Positions 52,368-61,811 of a stretch of 64,000 bases of DNA are shown one piece after another. The stretch comes from Natronorubrum texcoconense (lineage in GTDB: Archaea > Halobacteriota > Halobacteria > Halobacteriales > Natrialbaceae): positions 1,178,001-1,242,000 of the forward strand of contig NZ_FNFE01000001.1 of NCBI RefSeq assembly GCF_900100335.1. Reading direction: 5' to 3'. The notes beneath the pieces are model-generated. The model saw nothing but the letters and a program-made list of their open reading frames with translations. It made no database searches and had not been told where the DNA came from. The position numbers were made by a program, and so were the translations under genes. The stretch's first letter is position 1, and every line of letters begins with the position of its first letter.

Positions 52368-54236
52368 TCACGGTTCGCCGACGTCGAGTGTCCAGTCGCC
52401 ATCGGCCTCGACGTCGATCCAGGAGACGCCGCTCGCGCCGGCCGATCTCGAGGCGTCGAACTCGCCGCGCTGGTTGACGAGCTGTTCCCAGCCGCCGTCG
52501 GCACCGTAGCCGTCGACGACGAACGCCCCGTCGCCGTCGTGAGTCACGGAGAGGGTGAGACCGTCGTCGGCCCACAGCGGCCCGACGAATCCGGAGCCCG
52601 ATCCGGACGCCTCGACCGGTGGCTCCTCGAGGTCGTCGCCGTGGACGGCAGGCTGCTCCAGGTCGATCGACCACGGGCCGTCCGCGTCGACGGCGAGCCG
52701 GTACGTTCCGCCCCCGACGGGCGCCATCGACTCGCCGTCGGTGACTCCGGCCGTGGTACTGAGCCGTTCGTTGGGGAGGTCGCCATCGACCGGTAGCAGC
52801 TCCACGGCGAACGATCCATCGCCGTCGTGAGTGAACTGTGCCGTGACGATTCCCTCGTCGAGATCGAACGCGTCGGATTCGTCCGTTCCGTCTCCGTCGA
52901 ACGAGTGGGATCTCCCCGCCTCGAGGATCGTTCCGTCCGGTTTCCCGCCGCTTTCGTCTCCAGTTCCGCGGTCGATATCGTCCATCCCGTCGACGATATC
53001 GGAGGGCGTGATCACGTCGAGACCACGGTTTTCGATGTGATCGAGCAGGTGTTCGAAATCCTCGAGCGACATACTGTTGCTCCCGGCCTCTCCCTCGACG
53101 ATTCGGGGGATCCGAATCACGGTGAGCTGGCGGTACTGATCGCAGAGGTTGATGTGTCGTCGAACGCCGTTGTGGAGCGCGGGCCCCCAGATCACCGGGG
53201 TCATATGGATCCCGGTTGGCGGCGCGCCGGTCGTACAGCTTCCGAACAGGAAGCCGGATTCGTGGTACTCCCGAACGATCTCGTGGGTTTCCGGCGTCAT
53301 GCGACGCCAGTCCGGGGCGAAGAAGTGCCGCGAACCGTCCTCGAAGCCACGATCCGCGAGCGAATCCCGGGTGCTCTCGACGACCGTTCGCTGTCGCTCC
53401 GCGGGCTGCTCGGTGAGGTCGCTCTCTCCCCGCGGATACGAACAGACGTCCCAGCCGCGGTCCCGAAGCTCGTGTAACTCGTCGGTCCCCATCCGGCCCT
53501 GTCCGCCGATGCGCCCGGGATCGACCGGAACCGCGGCGGCCCAGCCCCGTTCCTCGAGCAGTTCGGCTGCGATCTCGTAGTGAGAGTCGTGTCCGCCGTA
53601 GCACGCGAGAATCGCTTTTCCGTTGTCGACCGCCTCGGTTCGTCGGAGGTCGTCGACCAGCATCCGGGTCGGGCCGTCGTCGGGTCCGACCGCGATCACG
53701 TTCAATCGGGTGACGTTCGACAGCTCCGGCTCCCCTTCTGGCTTGTGTTCGTAGCCGCAGTCGAGCCGAAACCAGCCGTCGTAGCCGTCGGGAACCGCTC
53801 GAACGGTGTTCAGCCGTTCGTCGCGGGTCGGGGCGATAAACTCCACGACGATCTGCGTCGCGGATTCCGGTTTGACCGCGAGCGAGGTGTCCCACCCCTC
53901 GAGGTCGAGTCCGTCGGAGAGGCCGATGGTTATCCCGGCGGTCCGCTCGTCGCTCTCGACGACGGCCGCTTGCGAGCCGGTTCGCGCTTCGTCCGGAGCG
54001 GCCTCGAGACGACCGTTTCGAACACCCCACCGGTCGAGGTCCTCGAAGTCGTCGATGACCTCGCCGGATTGGATCGCGGGCCACGTCGAACCGGCGCCGT
54101 CCGTGCCATTCCCGCCGTCCTCCTCGGATTCGTCGTCAGTTCCGTCGCCGGAGAGGAAACCGAGACAGCCGGCCAGTGCGGTCGACCCGACAGCGACCGT
54201 CGCCAGTGCGTGACGTCGGGAGAGATCGTGATCCAT
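52368..54236 (-). CDS. Polysaccharide-deacetylase-like Tat lipoprotein with divergent active site
   Basis: A 622-residue exported protein. The signal LSRRHALATVAVGSTALAGC carries a lipobox at Cys24, followed by an acidic, Gly-rich linker. Residues ~58-200 look like a carbohydrate-binding jelly roll (DDFEDLDRWGVRNGRLEAAP). Residues ~205-425 follow the NodB barrel. The usual TFDDG motif is replaced by ACYGGHDSHYE (211-221), and the usual HxxxH metal motif by GWDVCSYPRGESDL (261-274). The enzyme may therefore lack normal deacetylase chemistry. Two beta-rich repeats with Asp/Gly/Trp end the protein. It probably acts on surface glycan. Confidence 0.82.
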   Translation of the reverse strand: MDHDLSRRHALATVAVGSTALAGCLGFLSGDGTDDESEEDGGNGTDGAGSTWPAIQSGEVIDDFEDLDRWGVRNGRLEAAPDEARTGSQAAVVESDERTAGITIGLSDGLDLEGWDTSLAVKPESATQIVVEFIAPTRDERLNTVRAVPDGYDGWFRLDCGYEHKPEGEPELSNVTRLNVIAVGPDDGPTRMLVDDLRRTEAVDNGKAILACYGGHDSHYEIAAELLEERGWAAAVPVDPGRIGGQGRMGTDELHELRDRGWDVCSYPRGESDLTEQPAERQRTVVESTRDSLADRGFEDGSRHFFAPDWRRMTPETHEIVREYHESGFLFGSCTTGAPPTGIHMTPVIWGPALHNGVRRHINLCDQYRQLTVIRIPRIVEGEAGSNSMSLEDFEHLLDHIENRGLDVITPSDIVDGMDDIDRGTGDESGGKPDGTILEAGRSHSFDGDGTDESDAFDLDEGIVTAQFTHDGDGSFAVELLPVDGDLPNERLSTTAGVTDGESMAPVGGGTYRLAVDADGPWSIDLEQPAVHGDDLEEPPVEASGSGSGFVGPLWADDGLTLSVTHDGDGAFVVDGYGADGGWEQLVNQRGEFDASRSAGASGVSWIDVEADGDWTLDVGEP

Positions 54237-54466
54237 GCACTGTTCCTACGAGCGGTTACCCTTGGTGATGGATCTGTTAAGCGAGGTTTCCTCGAGCGGG
54301 AGTTTACGAGCCCGCGTTCGCGCCGCGGTGAGGACGTTTATAGAGGTGTTAAACGCCCGTTCAGGCGGTCAGCGGGTCGCCGAACCGTCGGGAGAACGTC
54401 GCTCGCTCGCGTCTCTCGGTACGGCTGTGAAATCGAATACCCGACGGTGGGGCGCCAGTTTTACTC

Positions 54467-54477
54467 GATATTAATAA
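54467..54477 (+). promoter_or_regulatory. TATA box before the alkaline-phosphatase-superfamily gene
   Basis: GATATTAATAA is the only AT run in a GC-rich interval. It lies ~17-27 bp before the ATG at 54494 and ~80 bp before the ATG at 54557, so it supports a leaderless start at 54494 or a leader of ~60 nt. Confidence 0.5.
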
Positions 54478-54556
54478 TCACCCCTCGACGACGATGCTCG
54501 CGTATCTGATGGAACGGAACGCGGGGACCACGAACGCGCGGAGGGATCGCAATCGG

Positions 54557-56167
54557 ATGGACGCACTACTTATCGGGATCGATGCCGGCTGTCCGTCGGT
54601 GTTCGACCGGCTATCGGACGAGGGCGTGATACCGAATCTACAGTCGCTGCTCGATGCCGGCACCAGCGGCCCGCTCGAGTCCCAGATTCCGCCGTGGACG
54701 CCGAGCGCGTGGCCGTCGCTGTTCACCGGCGTCAACCCCGGGAAACACGGCGTGTTCGGGTTCACCGGGTTCGACGGCTACGATTTCCACGTCGTGAAAG
54801 GGAGCGACGTCCGCGAGCACCGACTGTGGACGCTGCTCGACCGACACGATCGCTCGAGCGTCGTCGTCAACGTCCCGGTCACGCACCCGCCGGACGAGAT
54901 CGACGGCGCGATCGTCCCCGGGTTCATCGGCCCGGAGGAACCGCCCTGTCACCCCGAGGGGATCCTCGACGACATCCGCGAGGAGATCGGGGCGTACCGC
55001 GTCTATCCCAGCTACTCGAGAGGCGACGAATCGCTGTCGGACGCCGAAAAGATGGACGAGTACTGCAGGCTCGTCGAGATGCGCGGCGAGGCGTTCCAGT
55101 ACCTGAGCGGGCGCTTCGAACCCGACTTCGGCTTCCTCCAGTTTCAGAAGACGGACACCGTCTTCCACGAGTTCGACGGCGACTGGGAGAAGGTCAAACG
55201 GGTCTACGCCGCCGCCGACGAGCAGATCGGGGCCGTGCTCGAGGCGTGTAACCCCCGCCAAGTGTTCGTCGCGAGCGATCACGGCATGGGGCGCTACGAG
55301 AAGCCCGAGTTCCGCGTCAACGCCTTCCTCGAGGACGCCGGCTACCTCGAGACGACGCTTGGCGGCAAGGGGATGCCCACGTGGAACGTGATGCGAGACG
55401 ATCTCCGAGACGGCGAACAGGCGGAGGAGTGGGAGCCGAACGCCGTGGAGCGACTCGCCGCGGCGATGGCGAGCGTCGGACTGACGGCGCACCGAATCGG
55501 TCTCGTGCTGGACCGACTCGGCCTCGCGGAGTTCGCGAAAGCGCACGCTCCGGACGGCGTCGTCCGAACCGGGAACGAGCAGGTCGACTTCCCGAACTCG
55601 AAAGCGTACGTCCGCGCGCGGACCGAACTCGGCGTTCGGCTGAACGTCGAGGGTCGCGAACCGAACGGGCAGGTGCCAGACGAGGAGTACGACGAGGTCA
55701 GGGCGGCGCTCATCCGGGACCTCGAGTCGGTGACCGCCCCCGACGGCGAACCCGTGTTCCAGACGGTCGCCCCTCGAGAGGAGTTCTTCGAGGGGCCGTA
55801 CACCGATCGAGCGGTCGATATCGTCACGATCCCGACCGACTTCCAGCACTTCCTCTCGGCGCAACCGGCCGACGAGTACTTCGCCGAGACGACGGAGCCC
55901 TGGAACCACAAACTTGACGGGATCTTCGTCGCCAGCGGGGAGGGGATCGACGCCTCGCAGGCGATCGAGGACGCCCATCTGTTCGACGTCGCGCCGACGA
56001 TCCTCTCCGCGCTCGACGTGCCCTACAGCGACCGAATGGACGGACGCGTACTCCCCGTCGTCGACGCGACCGAGCCGACGAGCTACCCGGAGTACGCAGC
56101 GTCGAAGCGAACGGCGATCGATTCGGCCGTCGAGGGACGGCTCGAGGACCTCGGCTACGTCGAGTAA
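54557..56167 (+). CDS. Alkaline-phosphatase-superfamily phosphodiesterase/phosphatase
   Basis: A 536-residue enzyme of the type I phosphodiesterase/nucleotide-pyrophosphatase group. Metal ligands visible are Asp9 (LLIGIDAGCPSVF) and SDHGMG. The catalytic Ser/Thr lies within PPWTPSAWPSLFTGVNPGKH. The start is the ATG at 54557, because homologues begin just before LLIGIDAG. The ATG at 54494 (adding 21 residues) is favoured by promoter spacing and cannot be excluded. No signal peptide, so it is cytosolic. It is followed by the carbamoyltransferase, suggesting a joint pathway, likely phosphorylated or nucleotide-linked surface sugar. Confidence 0.85.
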   Translation: MDALLIGIDAGCPSVFDRLSDEGVIPNLQSLLDAGTSGPLESQIPPWTPSAWPSLFTGVNPGKHGVFGFTGFDGYDFHVVKGSDVREHRLWTLLDRHDRSSVVVNVPVTHPPDEIDGAIVPGFIGPEEPPCHPEGILDDIREEIGAYRVYPSYSRGDESLSDAEKMDEYCRLVEMRGEAFQYLSGRFEPDFGFLQFQKTDTVFHEFDGDWEKVKRVYAAADEQIGAVLEACNPRQVFVASDHGMGRYEKPEFRVNAFLEDAGYLETTLGGKGMPTWNVMRDDLRDGEQAEEWEPNAVERLAAAMASVGLTAHRIGLVLDRLGLAEFAKAHAPDGVVRTGNEQVDFPNSKAYVRARTELGVRLNVEGREPNGQVPDEEYDEVRAALIRDLESVTAPDGEPVFQTVAPREEFFEGPYTDRAVDIVTIPTDFQHFLSAQPADEYFAETTEPWNHKLDGIFVASGEGIDASQAIEDAHLFDVAPTILSALDVPYSDRMDGRVLPVVDATEPTSYPEYAASKRTAIDSAVEGRLEDLGYVE

Positions 56168-56296
56168 CGTACCCATGATACCCGAACCAGTCCCCTGGCC
56201 TCCGACACCGAAAACGGCCTCTTGCGGTTCCACCCTCCCGATGAGACACCACTCACACAGCCGACCACACAGCCGATCACGCAGACGAACCAACAC

Positions 56297-58030
56297 ATGA
56301 GCTACACCCTGTCATTCAAGCCGGCGATCGACCTCTACGGCCAACACGATCCGAGCGCGGCGCTGTTCGAAGACGGCGAGCTCCGCTTTGCGATCGAAGA
56401 GGAGCGCCTGACGCGGGACAAACACGCGGTCGACACCTTCCCCGAGCGGGCGATCCGCGCCTGTCTCGACCACGAGGGGATCGAGCTCGCCGACCTCGAG
56501 AAGATCGTCCTTCCCTACGATCCGAAACTTCGACGGAAGATCCTTCCCCACTACCTGAAAAATACCGTCCAGCTGGAGGGAACGCTTCGGAAAGTCACGC
56601 ACCTCCGGAACGTTGCCAGAGACCAGTTCGTGGCACGGTTCCTGCCGACCCGAGCCGTCGAATCCCGGCTCCAGCGGATCGGAACGCCGGTGCCGCCGAT
56701 CGAGTGTCGCTCCCACCACGAGTGTCACGCCGTGAGCGCGTTCCACCCGTCGACGTTCGAGGAGGCGCTGGTGGTGACCATCGACGCGAAAGGGGAGTAC
56801 GATTCGACCGTGGTCTGGCACGCCACCCCCGACGGACTCTCGCGCGTGCGTACGTACGACCACCCCAACAGCTGGGGACTGTTCTACGCCGCGATCACGA
56901 ACTACCTCGGCTATCGGATGTTCAACGGTGAAGGGAAGGTGATGGGACTTGCCCCCTACGGCGAGGACAACCCCGAGATCGAGCGTCGGCTGCGGGAGAC
57001 GATCGATACCGGCGTCGACTACGACGTGACGGCGCTCACCGGTCGCTGGGGAACGGAACACGGCGTGGCCGCCCTCGAGGAGCTGTTCGGTCGACCGCGG
57101 TCGACCGACACCGACGAGTTCGACCAGTTCGAGAAAGACCTCGCACACACCGCACAGAAACTGCTCGAGGAGTCCGTCACGGAGATGGTCGGCACGTACG
57201 TCGACCGCGTCGGGACCGAAAACGTCGGCCTGGCCGGCGGCGTCGCCCTCAACTGCAAGCTGAACAAGGCGGTCAGGGAGCACCCGGCCGTCGACGAGGT
57301 GTTCGTCCAGCCCGTCGCTCACGACGCCGGTCTCGCACTCGGCGGCGGCTGGATCGATCGTCGCCCGGCCGACGTCGATCCGATGACGACCGTCTACTGG
57401 GGCCACGAGCACGCAACCGACGAGATCCGAGGGCTCCTCGAGACGAACAAAATCGAGTATACCGAACCGGACGACCTCGAACGGCGGATCGCCGAACGCA
57501 TCGCGGACGGTGCGCTCGTCGGCTGGTTCCAGGGTCGATCCGAGCTCGGCCCGCGGGCGCTCGGCAATCGGAGCATTCTCGCGGATCCGCGGACCGAAGC
57601 GTCCCGCGACCGGGTGAATCGGTTCGTCAAACACCGCGAGGAGTGGCGGCCGTTCGCGCCGTCGATGATCGAGTCGGCCGCCGACGAGTACCTCGAGAAC
57701 GCGACCACCAGCCCGTTCATGATCGACACGTTCGACGTGCGACCCGAACGACGGGACGATCTCCGAGCGGTGGTTCACCCGGCGGACGACACCACGCGAG
57801 CACAGACCGTCCGCAAGGACCAGAACCCGCGATACCACCGGTTGCTCCGCGAGTTCGAGGACGCGACCGGCGTGCCGGTCCTCCTCAACACCTCGTTCAA
57901 CGACCACGGCGAACCGATCGTCGACACGCCGACGGAGGCGCTGAAGGATTTCTTCGGGATGGGGCTCGACGTGCTCGTCCTCGGAGACTGTGTCGTGGAG
58001 AAATCCGGCTCGAGCGACGCGTCGCCGTGA
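56297..58030 (+). CDS. NodU/TobZ-type carbamoyltransferase
   Basis: A 577-residue enzyme that transfers carbamoyl from carbamoyl phosphate, via carbamoyl-AMP, to a hydroxyl of a sugar or metabolite. The start is the ATG at 56297 (MSYTLSFKPAIDLYGQHDPS). The N-terminal Kae1-like domain has CRSHHECHAVSAFHPS (metal-binding His) and MFNGEGKVMGLAPYG. GLAGGVALNCKLN contributes to ATP binding. The C-terminal YrdC-like domain has QGRSELGPRALGNRSIL and NTSFNDHGEPIVDTPTEAL. It lies ~130 bp after the phosphatase-superfamily gene, probably in one transcript. Confidence 0.93.
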   Translation: MSYTLSFKPAIDLYGQHDPSAALFEDGELRFAIEEERLTRDKHAVDTFPERAIRACLDHEGIELADLEKIVLPYDPKLRRKILPHYLKNTVQLEGTLRKVTHLRNVARDQFVARFLPTRAVESRLQRIGTPVPPIECRSHHECHAVSAFHPSTFEEALVVTIDAKGEYDSTVVWHATPDGLSRVRTYDHPNSWGLFYAAITNYLGYRMFNGEGKVMGLAPYGEDNPEIERRLRETIDTGVDYDVTALTGRWGTEHGVAALEELFGRPRSTDTDEFDQFEKDLAHTAQKLLEESVTEMVGTYVDRVGTENVGLAGGVALNCKLNKAVREHPAVDEVFVQPVAHDAGLALGGGWIDRRPADVDPMTTVYWGHEHATDEIRGLLETNKIEYTEPDDLERRIAERIADGALVGWFQGRSELGPRALGNRSILADPRTEASRDRVNRFVKHREEWRPFAPSMIESAADEYLENATTSPFMIDTFDVRPERRDDLRAVVHPADDTTRAQTVRKDQNPRYHRLLREFEDATGVPVLLNTSFNDHGEPIVDTPTEALKDFFGMGLDVLVLGDCVVEKSGSSDASP

Positions 58031-58132
58031 CGTAGCTCGATTCCGCGCGCGGTCTGCGTCAGCGCTCCCCACCGTCTCACGGCGCCCCGGTTGTGGAATA
58101 ACGTTATCCCGTCGCCGGTGATTGTTCGCCCT

Positions 58133-58501
58133 ATGACCCGTGTGGCGCTCATCGCTCACGACGAGAAGAAGCCGGAACTGATCGAATTCGCCCAGAGCCA
58201 CGAGGAACAGTTACGCGAGTACGAGCTGATCGGAACCGGAACGACGGGCAAGCGACTGATGGAGGCGACCGACCTCGAGGTCGAGCGCAAGGAGTCGGGA
58301 CCGCTCGGCGGCGACCTGATGATCGGCTCGGAGGTCGCCGAGGGACTCCTCGACGGGATCGTCTTCCTCCGGGATCCGCTTCGCGCCCAGCCCCACGAAC
58401 CCGACATCTCGGCGCTGTTGCGGATCTGCGACGTTCACGACACGGCGCTGGCGACCAACCTCGCCTCGGCGGAGTTTCTGATCGAAGGGCTCGCGGACTG
58501 A
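58133..58501 (+). CDS. mgsA: Methylglyoxal synthase
   Basis: A 122-residue enzyme converting dihydroxyacetone phosphate to methylglyoxal and phosphate. It begins [20 protein letters not shown]. The phosphate-binding GTGTTG and the catalytic Asp in [17 protein letters not shown] are intact. [19 protein letters not shown] and [11 protein letters not shown] complete the family pattern. It ends 3 bp before the convergent UspA stop. Confidence 0.95.
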   Translation: MTRVALIAHDEKKPELIEFAQSHEEQLREYELIGTGTTGKRLMEATDLEVERKESGPLGGDLMIGSEVAEGLLDGIVFLRDPLRAQPHEPDISALLRICDVHDTALATNLASAEFLIEGLAD

Positions 58502-58504
58502 CCG

Positions 58505-58954
58505 TTACTCGGCCGCGTCGCTCAGGAGGACGTCCGGCCGAACGATGAAGACGTCCGCGGGCGCTTCGTTGACGATATACTTCGACACCGTGCCGAGAAG
58601 TTTTTCCGAGACGTCGGATGCGCCAGTCGACCCGATCACGATCAGCCCGATGTCGTGGTCGTCGGCGTACTCCTCGATCGTCGTCCGGGGCACGCCCGAC
58701 GTAACCGTCTCCTCGGTCTCGACGCCGACCTCGGTCGATCGATCGACGACCGACTCGAGGACGTCCTCGCCCGTCTGCAACTCTTCCGTGATTTTTTCGT
58801 CGAAGCCTTTCCGTGTCGGTTCGTCTCGCGTTCGCTCTGCAACGTAGAGGACGTGCAACCCAGCGTCGTGCCGAGCCGCCATGTCGATGGCCCGCTCCGC
58901 GGCCAGGTCTGCGGTGTCGCTTCCGTCGGTGGGAAGGAGGATTCTGTCGTACAT
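58505..58954 (-). CDS. Universal stress protein (UspA family)
   Basis: A 149-residue UspA domain: MYDRILLPTDGSDTADLAAE, and an intact nucleotide loop LIVIGSTGASDVSEKLLGTV followed by SKYIVNEAPADVFIVRP. It is encoded beside the permease-UspA fusion (59106-61367) on the same strand. Confidence 0.94.
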   Translation of the reverse strand: MYDRILLPTDGSDTADLAAERAIDMAARHDAGLHVLYVAERTRDEPTRKGFDEKITEELQTGEDVLESVVDRSTEVGVETEETVTSGVPRTTIEEYADDHDIGLIVIGSTGASDVSEKLLGTVSKYIVNEAPADVFIVRPDVLLSDAAE

Positions 58955-59105
58955 GAATCGAAGCTACTCGCTTTTCTCGATCTGACCGGTTTTGACTTCT
59001 GCCAGAATACGACACGTCTCTCGGCCGCGAACGGGGAACGGCTCGGAAGGTTCGCGGGGTCGTACGCGATCCGCGTCGGGACGGCCCGAAACGGCGACTT
59101 CGCAG

Positions 59106-61367
59106 TCAGTCGGCGAGCCGTTCGACGAGCGCCTCACGCACTGATCGATTCGTTTTGTAGGGACCGCGAACCATGACCACGTTGCCGCCTGCCTGTTGCT
59201 GGACGTTCTCGGCGATCGAGCCGTACAGAATCTTCGAGAAGTCGCTCTTCTCGGAGACGCCGGCACAGACGGTGTCGTACGTTTCGACGTGGTCGACGAT
59301 TGCCGACTGTACCTCGTCGACGACGATCACCTCGGACTCGTAGGAACCGGCCTCGAGCCCGGCTTCCGCCGCAACGTCGTCGATCATCTGCTCACCGAGT
59401 TCGGCGGGATCGATATCGGGATCGTCCGACGGTTGCTGTGCGTTCAACAGCGTTGGCTTCGAGTCCGAGAGCTTCGCGAACTCGGCCGCGCGCCGGGCAG
59501 CAAACGGCGCGTGGGGACCGGGACCAGCCAGTGCAACGGACGACCCGATAAGGTCTTTCTCGAGATCGACGATCGAAACCTCACAGGGCGCTCGTTTCAG
59601 GACCGGGTCGATAGTCGACCCGAACACGAAATCCCGCTTCCGTCGCTTCCCTCGCCAGCCGAGCAGTACGTGATCGGCCGCTTCTTCTTCGACCACCGAG
59701 AGGATCGTCCGCCCGATATCGCGGCCGACGATCGCCCGCGTTCGCAGGTTGACGTTGAGGTCGACGGCGGCTTCGCGCGCGTTCTCGAGTAACTGTCGCT
59801 GCGCTTCGATCCGCTCTTCCTCGAACTGGACGTTCTGCTCGAGCGATGTCTGACTGGGGACCTGAATGACGTTTATCGCGACGATTTCTGGCTCGGCTTC
59901 CCCGGCGTGGGTGTGGGCGTTGACTGCGGCGAGACGCAACAGGTCCCGCTGGGTTTCGGGGTTGGCAACCGGAACGACGACCGTGTACCCTTCGCTCGGC
60001 TCGCCAGTCGACGCGGGTTCGCCAACGATCGCTTCCCCCATCAGACTCTCGTCGACGTCACGGTGGCGGACGTATCCGATGTACCACGCGACGCCGAGCG
60101 CGACGACACCGCAGCCGATGGCGATGACGACCGGATCCATCTGCGTGATGATCCCGAGCGAGAGGATGACACCAGCGATCGGGACCCAGGGATAGAGGAG
60201 GCTCGGAATTTCGAAATCCGGCTCGTAGGCGTCCGGGTTGGCCCGTCGAATCACGACGATGGAAACGTGAACGAGCGCGTAGGAGATCAGAAAGCTGAAA
60301 CTCGCGACTTCCGCCAGCAGTGCGATGATCTCTTCGACCTGAAGGCCGGCCGCGATTAGCATCGCGGTGATCGCACCGGTTGCCATAACCGCCCGGTGGG
60401 GCGTCCGGAACCGGCTGTGGGTCGCGTTCAGCCAGTCGTTCATCAAGTTGTCACGCCCCATCGCGAAGACGACCCGCGCAGCGGCAAGGATCGACGAGTT
60501 CGAACTCGAGATGGCCGCGATCACCGCCGCGGCGACGATCGCGACGACGCCCGCCGTCCCCATCGTTACGACCGCGACGTCCGAGACGGGGACGAGCGAG
60601 TCGCCGAGATCGGCGTAGGGAACGACGCCAGTGCTGACGATCATGACGACGACGTAGAGGAGCGTGACTGACACCACCGAGAGGATCATCGTCAGCGGGA
60701 TGTTTCGGCCCGGATTTTTCACTTCCTCCGCGACGGTCGCGATGATCTCGAAGCCGAGGAACGTGACGAAGACAAGCCCGGTCGTCGCGATGATCCCGCT
60801 CGGTCCCGTCGGGGCGAACGGCTCGAGGTTCGTGGTGTCGACGTAGAAGATCCCGATTGCGAGGAACACGAGAATAACCGCCGTCTCGCTGCCGATCATG
60901 ATGTTCTGGAACGCGCTCGACTCCTCGGTACCGTAGTAGTTGACGCCGACGAGGAAGGCGAGACCAAGGAGCCCCAAGAGGACCACGAAGCCACGTCCGT
61001 CGAGGAACGGAACGGGTTCGACGAGATACTGCCCGAAGCCGATCATGTAGAACGCGCTCGCGAACATCAACCCCGTCCACATTCCCCAACCGACGATGCT
61101 GCCGAAGAAACTCCCGAGCGCGCGGTTGACGTAGTGGTAACTCCCGCCGGCGATCGGCATCCCGGTGGCGAGTTCCGACAGCGAGATGGCCGCGAGTAAG
61201 GCGACGATTCCCGCGATCGCAAACGAGAGGGAACTCGCCGGGCCGGCACCTTCAGCCGCGATTCCGGGCAAGATGAAGATGCCCGCACCGATCATCGTTC
61301 CCCCGCCCATCGTCATCGCCTCGGTGAAGCCGAGATTTCGGGCGAGTTCGCCGTCCTCACCGCTCAC
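59106..61367 (-). CDS. APC-family amino acid permease fused to two UspA domains
   Basis: A 753-residue protein. Residues ~1-430 hold 12 TM helices of the APC superfamily, opening with NLGFTEAMTMGGGTMIGAGI (the first-helix GGG/GAG substrate site). Two cytosolic UspA-like domains follow, about 445-600 (YTVVVPVANPETQRD ... LLGWRGKRRKRDFVFGSTID) and 605-745. The GTG at 61367 is chosen because GGAGGGAGAG lies directly upstream; a GTG at 61403 is the alternative. The fused stress domains may gate transport by nucleotide binding. The substrate is undetermined. Confidence 0.9.
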   Translation of the reverse strand: MSGEDGELARNLGFTEAMTMGGGTMIGAGIFILPGIAAEGAGPASSLSFAIAGIVALLAAISLSELATGMPIAGGSYHYVNRALGSFFGSIVGWGMWTGLMFASAFYMIGFGQYLVEPVPFLDGRGFVVLLGLLGLAFLVGVNYYGTEESSAFQNIMIGSETAVILVFLAIGIFYVDTTNLEPFAPTGPSGIIATTGLVFVTFLGFEIIATVAEEVKNPGRNIPLTMILSVVSVTLLYVVVMIVSTGVVPYADLGDSLVPVSDVAVVTMGTAGVVAIVAAAVIAAISSSNSSILAAARVVFAMGRDNLMNDWLNATHSRFRTPHRAVMATGAITAMLIAAGLQVEEIIALLAEVASFSFLISYALVHVSIVVIRRANPDAYEPDFEIPSLLYPWVPIAGVILSLGIITQMDPVVIAIGCGVVALGVAWYIGYVRHRDVDESLMGEAIVGEPASTGEPSEGYTVVVPVANPETQRDLLRLAAVNAHTHAGEAEPEIVAINVIQVPSQTSLEQNVQFEEERIEAQRQLLENAREAAVDLNVNLRTRAIVGRDIGRTILSVVEEEAADHVLLGWRGKRRKRDFVFGSTIDPVLKRAPCEVSIVDLEKDLIGSSVALAGPGPHAPFAARRAAEFAKLSDSKPTLLNAQQPSDDPDIDPAELGEQMIDDVAAEAGLEAGSYESEVIVVDEVQSAIVDHVETYDTVCAGVSEKSDFSKILYGSIAENVQQQAGGNVVMVRGPYKTNRSVREALVERLAD

Positions 61368-61616
61368 AGTCTCTCCCTCCACTCCCCCGTTGGAGCGATG
61401 CACCAGATAGAGAATTTTTCATCGTAATTGGTACTAGAGCCACGGACAAAAAAAGTTGCCAGCCTTGCAACGAAAACGGAGAATGGACGCGGCTACCGAA
61501 AGACGGGGCTGGAATCACCGTTCGAGCCGACGCCTGGAAGAGAGACGTTCGATCCCGGTCAGTGGACAGCGGACGACATCGTTACGATTTTCACCGGCGT
61601 ATTGGTAGGGACGAGT

Positions 61617-61811
61617 ATGTTTGAATCGGTTGCGCTTCAGAGCGTCCTCCGTAACTTCAGTATATACGGAGTCGGCGTCGCACTGGCCGTCGTCGGCGCG
61701 TTGGGCCTCTCCGAAGCGATCGACCTGTCGACCCTGATCGCCGCTGTGTGTTTCGCCGCTGGCCTCCTCATAGTCGTCGCCGTTCACGAGTATCTCGGCG
61801 GTCCGATCTAA
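61617..61811 (+). CDS. Small membrane protein, 64 aa
   Basis: From the ATG at 61617 the product MFESVALQSVLRNFSIYGVG has two TM helices (about 16-32 and 38-57) and ends HEYLGGPI. The open frame continues upstream to 61428, but that part is hydrophilic with poor codon use, so the shorter start is preferred at moderate confidence. It overlaps the convergent antiporter stop by 4 bp. The family is unrecognised. Confidence 0.55.
   Translation: MFESVALQSVLRNFSIYGVGVALAVVGALGLSEAIDLSTLIAAVCFAAGLLIVVAVHEYLGGPI

Noticed and set aside
54638-58201. Long antisense frames over the phosphatase-superfamily and carbamoyltransferase genes
   Set aside because: These come from high GC third positions on the true strand. 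Both true genes have intact catalytic motifs.
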